From NCBI GenBank assembly GCA_022457065.1, contig JAJGBQ010000003.1, positions 3,038,001-3,102,000 of the forward strand: a stretch of 64,000 nucleotides of DNA, given 5' to 3'. The translations under genes and the position numbers were made by a program. Shown piece after piece: positions 46,631-57,900 of the stretch; the stretch's first letter is position 1; each line of letters starts with the position of its first letter. Source of the stretch: Curvularia sp. ZM96. Its lineage: Eukaryota > Ascomycota > Dothideomycetes > Pleosporales > Pleosporaceae. The notes under the pieces are model-generated. The model searched no databases. It saw only the letters and a program-made list of their open reading frames with translations, and had not been told where the DNA came from.

Positions 46631-46697
46631 TCGACGTCGACGCGCTGGTGGGGCGTGAGCGACTCGCTTGGGTGAGCGACTCGCTTGTGAACCACGT
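46631..46697 (-). repeat. Right terminal inverted repeat of the outer pogo element
   Basis: Perfect inverse copy of 36156-36222, ending in ACGT before the TA duplication. The doubled 15-mer is at 46655-46669 and 46672-46686. Confidence 0.95.
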
Positions 46698-46745
46698 TAT
46701 CTTTATTCTAGTCACAGGCCAACAAGTGTCTGTCAGAGTATTCCC

Positions 46746-49700
46746 TCATTCATCATCGGTATCATCGTCAATTACCCGTCTGGCCCGTTTCCTGGGAAAG
46801 ACAGGTTCGTCGTCCTCTATCTCAGAGTCCGAGTCTTCAACAACAAATGGCTTTCTGCTTGCACCCGCCGCAGGTTTAGCAAGCGGCGAGTTATCGTCGC
46901 TATCGCTACTGACAACCGCATCGTCGTCCGTGGGATCACTTGTAAAGATCTTTTCTCGTCTAGGAGTCTTCTTGGGTCTGGCAGCCTTAACAACCGCTTG
47001 CGTTCCAGCCCCAAGGCCAGACATGTCAAGACTGGGCAGACTGGAAGTTGGAGCTATCTCTTCTTCATCCCCTTCGACAATGAAACTGGCAAGCTCAGAG
47101 TCTAACAAATACGCCTGCGTGTCTTGTGGCTCATCCGTACCCAGTGTGCCATCAGACCCAATCGTATCAGCTTGAGATGCAATGCGAAATCGAGGATCGG
47201 TTGGCGGGGGAGAAGACTCATTGCCCTCTTGAGCAAGTGCAGAGACACGCCAATTAGGTGTCTCTGTTCTCGGTGTCTCGTCATTTGCTATGGATTGACT
47301 GGCGGGCGTTTGTACAACGTCACTGGCTTTCCGTGGCCGACCACGGGGCGCCGGGGTTTTTGGAGTCATGGGTATTGTGATCTCCTTTGGTTTCGAAACG
47401 GGCTTATCTTTCGGGGGTGGCATCGCTTTCTCTTTAGATTTTGCTAGCACATTCGCCTTCGGCTTTGGAGCAGGCTTTGCTTTTGCTTTTGCTTTCAGGT
47501 TCTGGGATGCAGGCTGATCATCTTCCCACATGTCTTCGTCAATGGCAGGGGCAGCTTCTGTGTTGGCAACAACTAGGTTGTCCCCAATGTCTGATTCGCA
47601 GTCAGATAAGTGCATATTGAGCTTGAAGCTATCAATACGATCCTCGTCCATGTCGTGCATGCGCTGCATCATGGAGGCAAACGCCCGTGTAGCACGGCCT
47701 GGGCCAACCCGGCGAGCTGAGTAGGGTAGAGTCCGTTGCCGCTCAGGAAATTTTCCCAGATCAAGCGTGTCAACCATAGGTGCTTCGTCATCATCGAATA
47801 CTGTCTGATATCTTTTTTCAAGATCCTGGGTTGCTTCATCGTCTAGAAGAACTGACTCCAAAGAAGGTATTACGAAAGGCTCCTCGCTTGGATAACTAGG
47901 TTCAGGCGCTTTCTTTCCATGACTTTTTGGTGCGATTTCCTCGTCCATACGGCCTGCAGTGACGAAGCCGGTGATGACGCCGTCGGGCATGTGGAATTTC
48001 TTCTCAGGCTTTTTGGTACGTCTTCCCTTCTTCGGCTCTGGAAGCCAGTCTTGCTGCGAGTTCTCAACTGGTATCTCTACCACCCGCCGGTCGACCACAG
48101 GTTTCACATCTGCCGGCAGAATTCTGCGAGATATATCATCGTGGAAATTGAAGTGACTGCCCGAGGCAATAAGTTCTTGCATCCTGAGGTAGCTGTCATT
48201 TGCCTTGTTCGCGTCATTCTCCTCCTTGCCCTGCATCTGAAGCATGACAATTCTTCCTTCGCGCTTTCGTCCTGTACGACCCATTCGCTGTAACATACGA
48301 ATGGGTGATGCTTTCGAGTCGTAGCAAATGATAAGATCTACCTCACCAATGTCCAGACCCTCTTCACCGATCGAGGTCGCAATGAGCGTATTGAATTCAC
48401 CATTTTTGAATCGTTCAATGGCTGCTAATTGATCTTTCTGGGTCATGCCTTCGGAGTTCTTTCCATGTGCTTGTCCAACAAAAATACGTGGGCGGATCAT
48501 GGGCTCGTGTCTCTTCAGGATGCGCGCAATTTCTTCTGCGCTGTCACGGAAATGCGCAAACACCATGATTCTTGTTTGTGACCCCGCTGCACCATCGCCT
48601 TCTGCATTTACAAAATGGTCCAGGATCACTTGCTGTAGATACTCCAGCTTCGGATGACCAACAAAGTTCTCATCTGCCACCCATGCTTGAAGGCGCACCA
48701 TGAGCTTCTTCCAGGGTTCGCTATCCAGAATCTGCTTCTTGTACTTCGACTTTGTCTTGGCGCTCTCATCTTGAAATTCTTTCATCTTAATGTAGAAAGG
48801 ACCTACGCCATGGTATTTGAGAAGGTCCATTCCGTGCGAGATGGACGAAAGGATGGCGAAAAGGGTGTGGACGGTGCTTTGGAGACCGCGATTTGCATTG
48901 TGTCCAGACTCTTGAAACCATTTTTTCTTGGCTTGCTGGCAGCCATATGGTGTTAGATCGCGGGGATCCTTGCTCCAATATGCATTCAGGCCAGCAAGAG
49001 TGTTCACTAAGGGCTGTAGAGCTTCACTGTAGAGCTCCATGCACATTTCCATCTCGTCCGTATTCTGGAAAACCTGCTTGTCGATCTTGCGTTGGTGGAC
49101 GTAACTGCATATGTCCATCGAGTTCTCCGTTCGAATTTCTACCTTGGATATGTCGAGTCCGTCAATGACCTTCTGCACTGACTCGATGTCGGCACCAGGC
49201 GTAGCTGTCAATGCCAAGACCCGGAAGCTGTTGTTGAATCGTCGGAGAAAGGTAACGACTTCGACATATGCATATGCACCAGTCGCCCGGTGAGCTTCAT
49301 CAACCACCAGCAACACAATCTTCTTGGGGTCTGCGTACCCAGCCTTCAAGTCGTTCAACAGCGTCTGAGGTGTCATGAAGAACACTCTTTTGTTCTTCCA
49401 CTCTTCAGCTCTTAGGCCTGTGGCAACACCTCCTGTAAGCATCGTGGTGTATGAGCGGGGTATACCCGCGATTTTGAAACAGGCATCGACCTGCTGAGCT
49501 ACAAGTGGTTTGGTGGGAGCAACAAAGACGATCTGAGACTCCACTGTCCATCGGAACCAATTGAGAATGATAGTCGCTGCAATGAACGTCTTACCGAGAC
49601 CAGTAGGGAGAGCAACCAACAGATTATGGAAAAGACCTCTTTGGACAATATTGAACTGATAGTCACGAATCGTACCCAAGTTTGTCGGGTAAACCCATGT

Positions 49701-50732
49701 TTTTATCGCTTCCGGATCTAATTTGTGGTGAGTAGGCGGCTCTGCCTTCTGGTCAGCGACAAAATTGTAACGTTTATTGGCCTGAGATCGCATGACATCA
49801 TTGCTGGCGCCAACGCCTCCAAACAGCGTCGTCTGTCGTAGGCCATTCTGAGGCGCCACAATGCGCTTGCGAGCACTGGCCGTTTCTGTTTCATCTTGCT
49901 TCTGTGGAGACGAGGACGAAGAAGCGAAAGCGTCCGACGGCAGATCGGCCAGATCCTGGGTGAAGTCATACTCGGCAATTACAGTACCTCTTCCAGGTGC
50001 AACTGAAACTGGCAAGCGAGGAGACTCGTCAATATCAATGGGCGAATCTGGTACCCCAGGAGATGAAGGTGGTTGCGGTGCTGGCCGAGTTGATATCGAC
50101 TGTCTGCCTGGTAGGGACATTGTCTTGGTACTATTTGCGCCAGTCCGCTTAGCTGGCTCAGATGGTTTATGTACGCCTACGGTAGTGGAAGGTTTGGCCC
50201 ATATTGCTCCTCTGGGTTTCCAGGGTGGCGAGTGTTCTCGGGGTGGCTGTGTGAAGAAGACATCGTCCATATTCAGGTTGGTAGTTGGAATGTGGATGCG
50301 TTCCTGGCGCTTATTGGCCCTCGTACCCTGTGCAGGTGACACATACTCGGTTTCGGAAACACCAGTTTCGCATGATCTTGACCGTGCTTTCGTCCTACGA
50401 CGTGAAGGCGCAGTCTTTGGAGGGGGCGACAGATTCTCGCTGCCAGAGTCGGACAATGTGTCGTGAGCTTCTTCTTCTTCTTCGTCGTCATCCTCATCAG
50501 ACGAGATAAAAGGGCCTTTGCGGCGGCTGGTTTTTGCATTGCGTGAAACGGGCGCCGTCCGCCTGGCGGTAGTGGTCTTGGTAGTGGTCTTGGTAGTAGT
50601 GCCCACTCTCTGCCGCTTGGCTGGCGGTGGTGACGGCGGGAACGCAGGAGTATTTTCCTTCTCTGCCTGCGTGGCAGCATACAAGAACTCGGTGTCATCA
50701 AACTCGTCGCCGTACTCGTCGCTGTCGTCCAT
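46746..50732 (-). CDS. MPH1: ATP-dependent DNA helicase Mph1 (FANCM family)
   Basis: Single exon, 1,328 residues. The N-terminus is acidic and disordered, starting MDDSDEYGDEFDDTEFL as in fungal Mph1. Then the SF2 helicase core: Walker A ALPTGLGKTF, DEAH box VVDEAHRATGAYAY, motif III ALTATPG, and C-terminal helicase motifs with ATSIGEEGLDIGEVDLII and QRMGRTGRKREGRI. The second half is a long charged, Lys/Pro-rich, disordered tail. Mph1/FANCM remodels forks and D-loops and limits crossovers in recombinational repair. The start is the ATG at 50732; the frame stays open upstream to a TTG at 50756, but MDDSDEYG is the natural beginning. The stop at 46746 lies 48 bp from the right end of the transposon nest, so its 3' UTR runs into, or ends at, the element. 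Confidence 0.94.
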   Translation of the reverse strand: MDDSDEYGDEFDDTEFLYAATQAEKENTPAFPPSPPPAKRQRVGTTTKTTTKTTTARRTAPVSRNAKTSRRKGPFISSDEDDDEEEEEAHDTLSDSGSENLSPPPKTAPSRRRTKARSRSCETGVSETEYVSPAQGTRANKRQERIHIPTTNLNMDDVFFTQPPREHSPPWKPRGAIWAKPSTTVGVHKPSEPAKRTGANSTKTMSLPGRQSISTRPAPQPPSSPGVPDSPIDIDESPRLPVSVAPGRGTVIAEYDFTQDLADLPSDAFASSSSSPQKQDETETASARKRIVAPQNGLRQTTLFGGVGASNDVMRSQANKRYNFVADQKAEPPTHHKLDPEAIKTWVYPTNLGTIRDYQFNIVQRGLFHNLLVALPTGLGKTFIAATIILNWFRWTVESQIVFVAPTKPLVAQQVDACFKIAGIPRSYTTMLTGGVATGLRAEEWKNKRVFFMTPQTLLNDLKAGYADPKKIVLLVVDEAHRATGAYAYVEVVTFLRRFNNSFRVLALTATPGADIESVQKVIDGLDISKVEIRTENSMDICSYVHQRKIDKQVFQNTDEMEMCMELYSEALQPLVNTLAGLNAYWSKDPRDLTPYGCQQAKKKWFQESGHNANRGLQSTVHTLFAILSSISHGMDLLKYHGVGPFYIKMKEFQDESAKTKSKYKKQILDSEPWKKLMVRLQAWVADENFVGHPKLEYLQQVILDHFVNAEGDGAAGSQTRIMVFAHFRDSAEEIARILKRHEPMIRPRIFVGQAHGKNSEGMTQKDQLAAIERFKNGEFNTLIATSIGEEGLDIGEVDLIICYDSKASPIRMLQRMGRTGRKREGRIVMLQMQGKEENDANKANDSYLRMQELIASGSHFNFHDDISRRILPADVKPVVDRRVVEIPVENSQQDWLPEPKKGRRTKKPEKKFHMPDGVITGFVTAGRMDEEIAPKSHGKKAPEPSYPSEEPFVIPSLESVLLDDEATQDLEKRYQTVFDDDEAPMVDTLDLGKFPERQRTLPYSARRVGPGRATRAFASMMQRMHDMDEDRIDSFKLNMHLSDCESDIGDNLVVANTEAAPAIDEDMWEDDQPASQNLKAKAKAKPAPKPKANVLAKSKEKAMPPPKDKPVSKPKEITIPMTPKTPAPRGRPRKASDVVQTPASQSIANDETPRTETPNWRVSALAQEGNESSPPPTDPRFRIASQADTIGSDGTLGTDEPQDTQAYLLDSELASFIVEGDEEEIAPTSSLPSLDMSGLGAGTQAVVKAARPKKTPRREKIFTSDPTDDDAVVSSDSDDNSPLAKPAAGASRKPFVVEDSDSEIEDDEPVFPRKRARRVIDDDTDDE

Positions 50733-51170
50733 CGTGGAGGATGGCCCAGGCAGCAAGGTTTGGTCGTGGCGGCAAAGTGAAAGTCACGACGCGTCGGGCT
50801 CTAGCGCGTTTGGCGAGGATCAATGAGGAAAGGCAGCGCCGACCCCTGCAACGGCCGCGGTTTCCCACCTGTAAGGCTCAACCGACGTGCATTCGCATCA
50901 TGGTGTCGGCCCGATGGGCGATACCCAGCTGGGCATAGCACAGGCTAATAAAAGTGCTGCCACGACGTGACTCGCCCTGCCCCTATGTAATAGACTGGGT
51001 TCGCCCAGGCACAATAAAAGCGAGGCTTGCTCCCCCAGATTCTCGTTGCACACGCCCACACTCGTTTCTTTTTGGCTGTATACTTTTGCTCCGGCATCCA
51101 ACCTTGACACGCTCGCTAATCGCTACTTATTCATACTAATTCACGCCACGCCCAACTCAACGACGACACC
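50733..51170. other. Divergent promoter of MPH1 and the GPI protein
   Basis: 438 bp between divergent ATGs, with the MCB-like site near the MPH1 side and a C/T-rich leader before the plus-strand gene. Confidence 0.6.
50789..50794. promoter_or_regulatory. Possible MCB element upstream of MPH1
   Basis: ACGCGT, the MBF-binding core of G1/S genes, lies 57 bp upstream of the MPH1 ATG; a GCGCGTTTGGCG sequence follows at 50802. Chance occurrence cannot be excluded. Confidence 0.3.
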
Positions 51171-51797
51171 ATGAAGTACTCTACCGTCCTCCTTTTCGCC
51201 GCTGGCGCCCTCGCCCAGGACATCACCAGCGCTCCCACCTCCGCCGCTCCCGTGCCTACTGGACTCACATCCGCCGTCCAGTGCGCCCTGAACTGCGATG
51301 CTGGCGATGTCAACTGCCAGGCCAAGTGCTTGGGCAACGCCCGCCCCAACGCTTCGCAGGCCATCGCCACCAACGAGTGCGCCGCCAAGTGCGACCAGGG
51401 TGATGGATCTCCTGCCGCCACCGAGGCCTTCTCCAAGTGTGTCGACGCCTGCATCAACAGCCTCTTCCCCAGCAGCCAGACTGCCTTCCAAGACGGTGGT
51501 GCTGGTGCTGGTGCCGCTGCTCCTAGCAGCGCTGCCGGCTCTGCTGCTGGCTCTGCTGCTGGCTCTGCCAAGCCTACCGGTACCAGTGGTATGTTTGCCA
51601 TCATTCCAGTATTCTGCTTTTGACCATGGTTTGCTAATTGTGCCCTAGGATCTCCCTCTGGATCTGCTGCCTCTGGCACTGCTTCCGGATCTACTGGAAG
51701 CCCTTCGTCTACTGCCGCAGCTGGCGCAGCTGACAAGACCGCTGTCCAATACTTTGGCGCTGGTCTTGCCGGTCTGCTTGCTGTTTTCGCTTTGTAA
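51171..51797 (+). CDS. GPI-anchored small protein with four CxxxC pairs
   Basis: Two exons, 51171-51588 and 51649-51797, intron 60 nt; 188 residues. The signal peptide is MKYSTVLLFAAGALA. The mature part has eight cysteines in four C-x3-C pairs (CALNC, CQAKC, CAAKC, CVDAC) within about residues 40-90, then a Ser/Ala/Gly-rich linker with GSAAGSAAGSAAG repeats. The end QYFGAGLAGLLAVFAL is a hydrophobic tail preceded by small residues, as in a GPI-attachment signal. It is a cell-wall or membrane-anchored protein; the spacing differs from CFEM. Role unknown. Without the splice the frame ends in intron sequence and lacks the GPI signal, which supports the intron. Confidence 0.88.
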
Positions 51798-54700
51798 ATG
51801 GGACCGAGCACTACGCTTGGTCTTTGTCAGATACCATACGAGTGCATGGACGACCAAAGCGATCGCTAAGATGAGCCTAATGTCAGCATTGCCTCTTTGT
51901 TCGTCAGATGTGCAGTCAGTCAGGGTGCTATTCGAGTAGTCTGATTGGTTGTTGATTGTTGATTGTCGATTGTGGTGGAACTTTTGGATAGTTGAATCAT
52001 AATGTTCTTCCCCATACTTGCACTGCGTAATTAATTGTTTGGATTTGGGTGAAATCGGGTCGTCGCGTGTACACCTACGGGGATCCACGCCGGGGCCACT
52101 AGCGCTGGTAATGATGGCTCGTGCCTCAATGCAGGTCAGCCCCGGCGTCATCTCGGGGACGCACAAGCACATGTCATCAGAAGCCCTCATCCAGACCTTG
52201 ACCAGCGCTCATTCAACTCGACAGGAATGAGTGGCCATTGTACATAGTGCAGGCAGCATCGCTAGATGGATAAGAATGGAGGCTTGCTTTGTCGTCTCTG
52301 CGAGACGAAATCGTCCAGAGTCACCTGATGTCAGGATCGTTTGGGGTTGTGGAGATGGCCTTGTTCGCGTCCTGTGTGTGGCGGCCCACTCCGGTAGAGA
52401 GCAGGTTATTGGGCAGACTTGGTCATGCGTGCAGATGCCAAAACTCCTGTCCTAGCCCGGCCTTGGGAGAGAAAGGTTGTTGTCATATACTGTATTTGTC
52501 AATTCAGAGTGCGATATCTGCGTTTGGTGTGAATGGAACGGGACGTCGTAACCAAAAACAAGTGCGCGCCATAGTTGAGCAGAAAGTCCATGTCTAGCAA
52601 TAGCCCAACTGGTTGAAGAGACCCTGTCGCGACCCTCGTTGGCTTCACCGGAGTGTTTTCCGTTTCTTGAATCTTGTCGCCACATGCTTGTTGTTCTTCT
52701 CATACATGTGTGATGTCGAACTATTCCTTTTCCAGGAACTGGGACTCGCCATTCTTTGCTGGTCGGCTTGTTGTGCCCCTGAAGGCAGGCTTGTTATGGC
52801 GGCAGTCCGGGGCACATTTGCCACCTATCCCAGCGTTCTCTTTTAACCTCCTTCTACCCGGGTTGCGATGCGCCTAAAAGACTGTCCAACACATGTTGAT
52901 TCGGGGAGAGGAAACATTGTCCTTTGTGATTGTCCGTCGTATCTTGGCTTGAAATGAGCTTCGTTGGGTTACGAGGCCAACCCCTAACCCCGAGTCCATG
53001 GGCGTCACAGTGGCAGTACGTATTCCACCCAATCAGAGGTTCCTTATACAGTCGCGGGAGTTCTTTCTGCTCCTGTCTCAGACGAGGGCACTGTCTGTGG
53101 CCGCATATGGCTTGTACCGCCCAGCAAGGACTGTCATTCAATATGTGCATAATTGTTGCTTACATGTGCCAACAACTCTGTATGCTGTCTCTGTGGTGAG
53201 CGCTGCCAGCATTTCAAGGTGCACCTAGTGATGGGGTCACCCTTGTAACGCCGATCGTGCGTGTTCCGACAAGAACCGAGGCACTTCAATCAAAAGCCGT
53301 GTTAAATTTTGGCAATAGTCATTATCTTGGCCCTGGACAACACGTGTACAGATGGCTCGAGGCACCACGCAGTTTCAGTGACGTGATGGGTCGATGGCAG
53401 TTGTGTGAACTACGCTGAACGCTTGAGGTGAAAATCGGCACAGGCCCACGGCAAGCTAGCACACCCTTGCTGCAGTCGGTATGGTGGGCGGATGTGCGCC
53501 AGCAGACACACAGCGAACATCGGCAAAGATCTGGGTTCAGCCAGGTTAGGCCGGCGAATAAGAGCAGGCTGTGTGACGCTGCTGAAGATTCGCTGGCATG
53601 CGGCTGGTGTTTCGAAGGGGGCGACTAGGGCCCTGTCTACCTAGTGATGCCGCTGGGTCATCCCGCAACCGAACGGCTGCATCACCGCTTTCGCAGACAA
53701 ACGTGCGACACGACCACCACGAGCGTTCTCAACACCCGTCGCTCAACCCAACGCAGATTGGAGATGATCATGGTCGGGCCGTCTGAGACCGGGCTGATGT
53801 GGCCCGGGGCGGTGGATGTGTGTAAGAGAGTCATACGCGAACAGGCCTAGCAGGCTAGGGCCGCGGAAGGAATAACAATCAATGAGGGCGGCGCGCCATG
53901 GTTTGCGCCTCTGCGTGAGTAGCAAGACGATGCAGCAACGACCTGTCCAGCCCAGTGTGACGTTATCCGTGTGTCGTGGAAGATGCGGCATGCCCATCTA
54001 AGACTCTGTCGAACAAGCTGCGAGATGTCGTTGGACCCCTGTCGAGCGCTAAATCCATTTAGTATCTAGACCACCATACATCGCCTCCTTCAACCTTCAT
54101 CGCCGTCCCTACGCCCTGGACGCAGCGCTTGTTGCAAGATGGCCTGCCGTATCAGGCGATACGGCGCCTGTGTCGGACGAGGCGGGATGGGGGTTGTCGT
54201 GTGCGGATTCTGTGATGCTAGCCAAATGCCTCTCCAGTTACGGGCGGGCAGACTGGCCCATGGCCGGCAGCATGCCTGAGACATCCGGAGGAACTGCCAA
54301 ATAACAGAGATAGTCGGCCTTTGAAGGGGGGGCGTTGGCCATGAATAGTAGACAGGGGTAGTGGAGATCGTGGGTTGACGAAGCGGAATGAACATGCAAA
54401 AAACCATCAAAAAAACACGACGTGGCCGGACGCCCATCAGCGGCCCCCCGAGCATGGCAGCAGAGCGGGCACGGCAGTGGCATGGGAAGGCGTTGGCGCG
54501 GCAGCGAGGATGCTGTTGCTGGCAGCACCGATGAGCAAAGAGAGATATGCGTAAGAAGAACTAGGTCCCACGGACGTAGCCTTGGGCCTAGCTTGGCACC
54601 GTTAGACCCATACTACAGCGAGGTCTATCCCGCCCTCGCCATCTCTCAATTCCTTCAACCACTACTCCCTTCTCCACTGCTTTCCCCCCCACGCCGCCCT

Positions 54701-54976
54701 TGCTCGAGCCTGATCGCGAAACCAGTCCTGTTTTCGCCGTCGGCCCCATCTGAACATCGGCCCAGGATCTTCACAGTCGCTGCTTCTGACCCACTGCCCA
54801 CCAAGTTCGCGTGTATGCGCTCATGGGCCTTCCCATGCTGCGTTGATATCCGTACTTGACGGGCTTTTTCTTCACCAACAACCCTGGCGATAGCCCGCGC
54901 CTGATTCAAGAGGGGTTTCCGCCGGGCTTCTGCCCGCCTTTTGTGTCAAGTCTGTTTTCCTTGTCCAGCATTCGCC
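51798..54976. other. 3.2-kb gene-free interval
   Basis: No frame with recognisable coding character in either strand; many short frames overlap each other. The last kilobase is presumably the promoter and long leader of the SNT2-like gene. A small non-coding RNA cannot be excluded. Confidence 0.5.
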
Positions 54977-57900
54977 ATGGCGGATCCGAAGAATGACGGA
55001 GGTGAGGCTCCGTCCTCGACGACGACTGGAGACCAGTCCAATGCACCATCGCCGCGCAACGAAGAGGACGCGCCAAACGATCAGCATCTTCAGCCAGGCG
55101 CTGCAACTGAAGCCGCGCCTTCAAAGTCAACCAGCAGGGCTTCTTCCACCCGGAACTCGACGCCCGCTGCCTCTCTCGAGGTGCGGCAACCTGCACCGGA
55201 CGCTAACGACGCGTCTGCTGCCATGGACGACGTGCGGCCGTCACTGGAACCAGCCAATGTTGCACCAGCCAAAGCAAAATCATCATCCAAAGAACCCGAG
55301 CAAAATGGCGATGCGCCTTCATCCTATGGCACGCGCTCGCGAGGCCGCCCAGGCCGGTCGCGACCAAATTATGCAGAGGACGCCGAAATGGATTTCGAAG
55401 TTCCCGCTGCATCTGCAAATGGTAACGTGTCTGACCCGCCGTCGCGTAGTTCCGTGGCCCCCGACAGCAGTCATGCTTCGAGTGTGAGTGGGAAGAAAGG
55501 CTCCAGCTCTGCCCAAGGCAATGCGTCGTGGGGTAATTCCACCTCAAACACCAAGGACACCGCGGCGAATCTGACTGTTCCCGGCACATCAGCCACCGCT
55601 GCATCGGCTCAATCCAGCGCCTCGCAGCCTCAGCCCCCAACAAAACGGCGCAAAAACGCTGCTGCCAATGCCGCAAATGGTAGTCACCAAAGTGGCCCGG
55701 CGCCAAGCCAAGCAGGGGCAAAGCGCGGCGGCCAGGCCAACACCTTGGTAGCCGCCAACAGCGCGCGAGAGTCCAACATGATGACTTTTGAAAACACAGG
55801 CGCTATCCTCCAGGACGGTCACCTGGAAGCAGACGATGGCCAGACCGTGTCCGTTAATGGTAAGTCTTGTTTTGCTTGGGCTGCAGCTGACGGTCGCTTC
55901 GACACGCCAGCCACGTCCTGCGGCTTGAGCAATGCATTCTAATTGGGTGTCCAGATCAAGTGTACCTTGTGTGCGAGCCGCCCGGCGAGCCCTATTATCT
56001 CTGCCGAGTTATGGAATTCATCCACGTCGACAACGACCCCAAGAAGAAGGTTGAGTCTCTACGCGTCAATTGGTTTTATCGCCCTCGGGATGTGCAGCGT
56101 TACAACAATGACACCCGTCTGGTCTATGCGACAATGCACTCGGACCTCTGCCCCCTCGCATCCCTGAGAGGAAAATGCCAGATTTTGCATCGAAGCGAGA
56201 TTGGCGACCTGGACGAGTATCGCAAGACCAAGGACAGCTTCTGGTTCAATCAGGTCTTTGATCGTTTCATTCATCGCTGGTACGACGTCATCCCTGTGTC
56301 GTCGGTCATCAATGTCCCCGACAAGGTCAAGAAGGCGCTTGACGAGCGATGGAAGTATATCTGTCTCGAGACGAGTCGTGTCAAAGAACTGACCAGCGCT
56401 GTCAAAAGCTGCAAGCGCTGCGTTGGGTATTGCGCAGCGTAAGTCTAGATTCCAATGGTACACGTGATGACGCTAACTTGATTAGGAATGACTCGGTGGA
56501 ATGCGCAGTGTGCCATAACACATATCACATGAACTGCGTTCGCCCTCCTTTATTAAAAAAGCCGTCCCGTGGGTTTGCTTGGGCCTGTGGGCCCTGCAGT
56601 AGGGCTCAAGAGAAGAAATTGGAGGCTCGCTTGGGCACCACTAATGAGGATGCTGAAGAAGAAGAGATCATTGATGAGGAAGAAGAGGAGGCCGGCGCCG
56701 ACACCAATGCGCCGACACCAGATCCCGATTCGCAGATTGATACGCACCCTGCGACACAAGCGGAGATAGCTCTTGCTAAAATGTGGCCTATGCGGTATCT
56801 CGGCATTCACTGCCGGGTCGAGGACGCACTGCAGTATGATGACCGAGCGATCTACCCCCGCGCTAGTTCACGACTAGGCCCACGACACCAAGCAAACGTC
56901 AATGTTTGGCACGGGCATCCTGTCGAGTTCGTCAAGCCCGCAGAGATCAAGAAGAGATATGTCAAGGCAGCAGGCAACAAGAAAGAAGGCAAGCTTTCGA
57001 AAGAAACCGTTGCTGCAATTGAGGCCGACAAAGCAGAGAAGGCCAAGCGCCCGAAGTGGGTGATGGATGAGCCTCCTGGCTATGTCCGCCGTGGTGAAGA
57101 TCTGCCAAACAAGGACTCCAAGTGCACTGCCGAGCTCATGTTCAAGATGCCTCCTTTAGGGGTACATTCTACAAGAGGAGAAGACAATGCACCGACAGTC
57201 ACTGAAGAGCAGGTCGAGGCGTACATGGATCGGGCGAGGGCCTTGGCCAAGTCGCACGTTGGAGTGGAACCGTACAACACGAACTTCCTGGACAAGTGCT
57301 TAGCCCTTTTCACCAAGCACCAATACGACGCCGATGTTGCCCTGAAGCATGTCAAGAAGATTGACAAGCGGAAAGATTTGAAGGAACCTGAACTGACTAA
57401 GGAGGAAGAGAAGAAGTGGAACGAAGGCGTCGCAAAGTACGGTTCCGAGATCAGACTCGTCCGCCAGCACACCAGCAAAACAATGTTCTATGGGGATGCC
57501 GTGCGTTACTACTATATGTGGAAAAAGACACCGAAAGGCAGGGAAATTTGGGGCTCTTATAGCAGTCGCAAAGGCCGGACGAAGAAGGTTGAACCTGATG
57601 CACAAGCTCGACTCGTGGACGACGTTGCAGACGACCAAGACGATTCGGCATTTGACAGCGCCAAGGCCATTCAACGCAAGCGTGCTTTCCAATGCAAGTT
57701 CTGCGCCGTCCGACACTCTCGACAGTGGAGGAGGGCTCCAGGCGTAACTCCCGGCCAGATGATACCGCCTGACGGCCGCTCCAAGGACAAGACTGGGTAT
57801 CTCGTTGCCCTTTGTCTGCGTTGCGCAAATTTGTGGCGCAAGTATGCGGTGACCTGGGAAAATGTCGACGAGATTGCCAAGAAGGTTGCGCAGGGTGGAG

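Larger units (their letters stand above)
36156..46697 (+). mobile_element. Outer Fot1/pogo-type DNA transposon, split by two insertions
   Basis: Bounded by perfect 67-bp inverted repeats and flanked by TA on both sides (36154-36155 and 46698-46699), the target duplication of the Tc1/mariner-pogo superfamily. Removing the retrotransposon with its TSD copy (6,860 bp) and the inner pogo element with its TA (1,835 bp) leaves about 1.85 kb, the usual size of fungal Fot1-like elements. Transposase pieces lie in order on plus in the three remaining segments. It is the oldest layer, since both other elements sit inside it. Stops from C-to-T and G-to-A changes fill most of its coding part, typical of RIP, so it is inactive by itself. 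Confidence 0.9.

Noticed and set aside
49861..50466. 201-codon plus-strand open frame
   Set aside because: Shadow of MPH1 on the minus strand.
50733..50756. Upstream TTG start for MPH1
   Set aside because: Non-ATG and adds residues not seen at Mph1 starts; the ATG at 50732 begins the typical acidic N-terminus.
54422..54859. 145-codon plus-strand open frame before SNT2
   Set aside because: Low-complexity leader-type sequence without motifs; probably promoter or 5' UTR.
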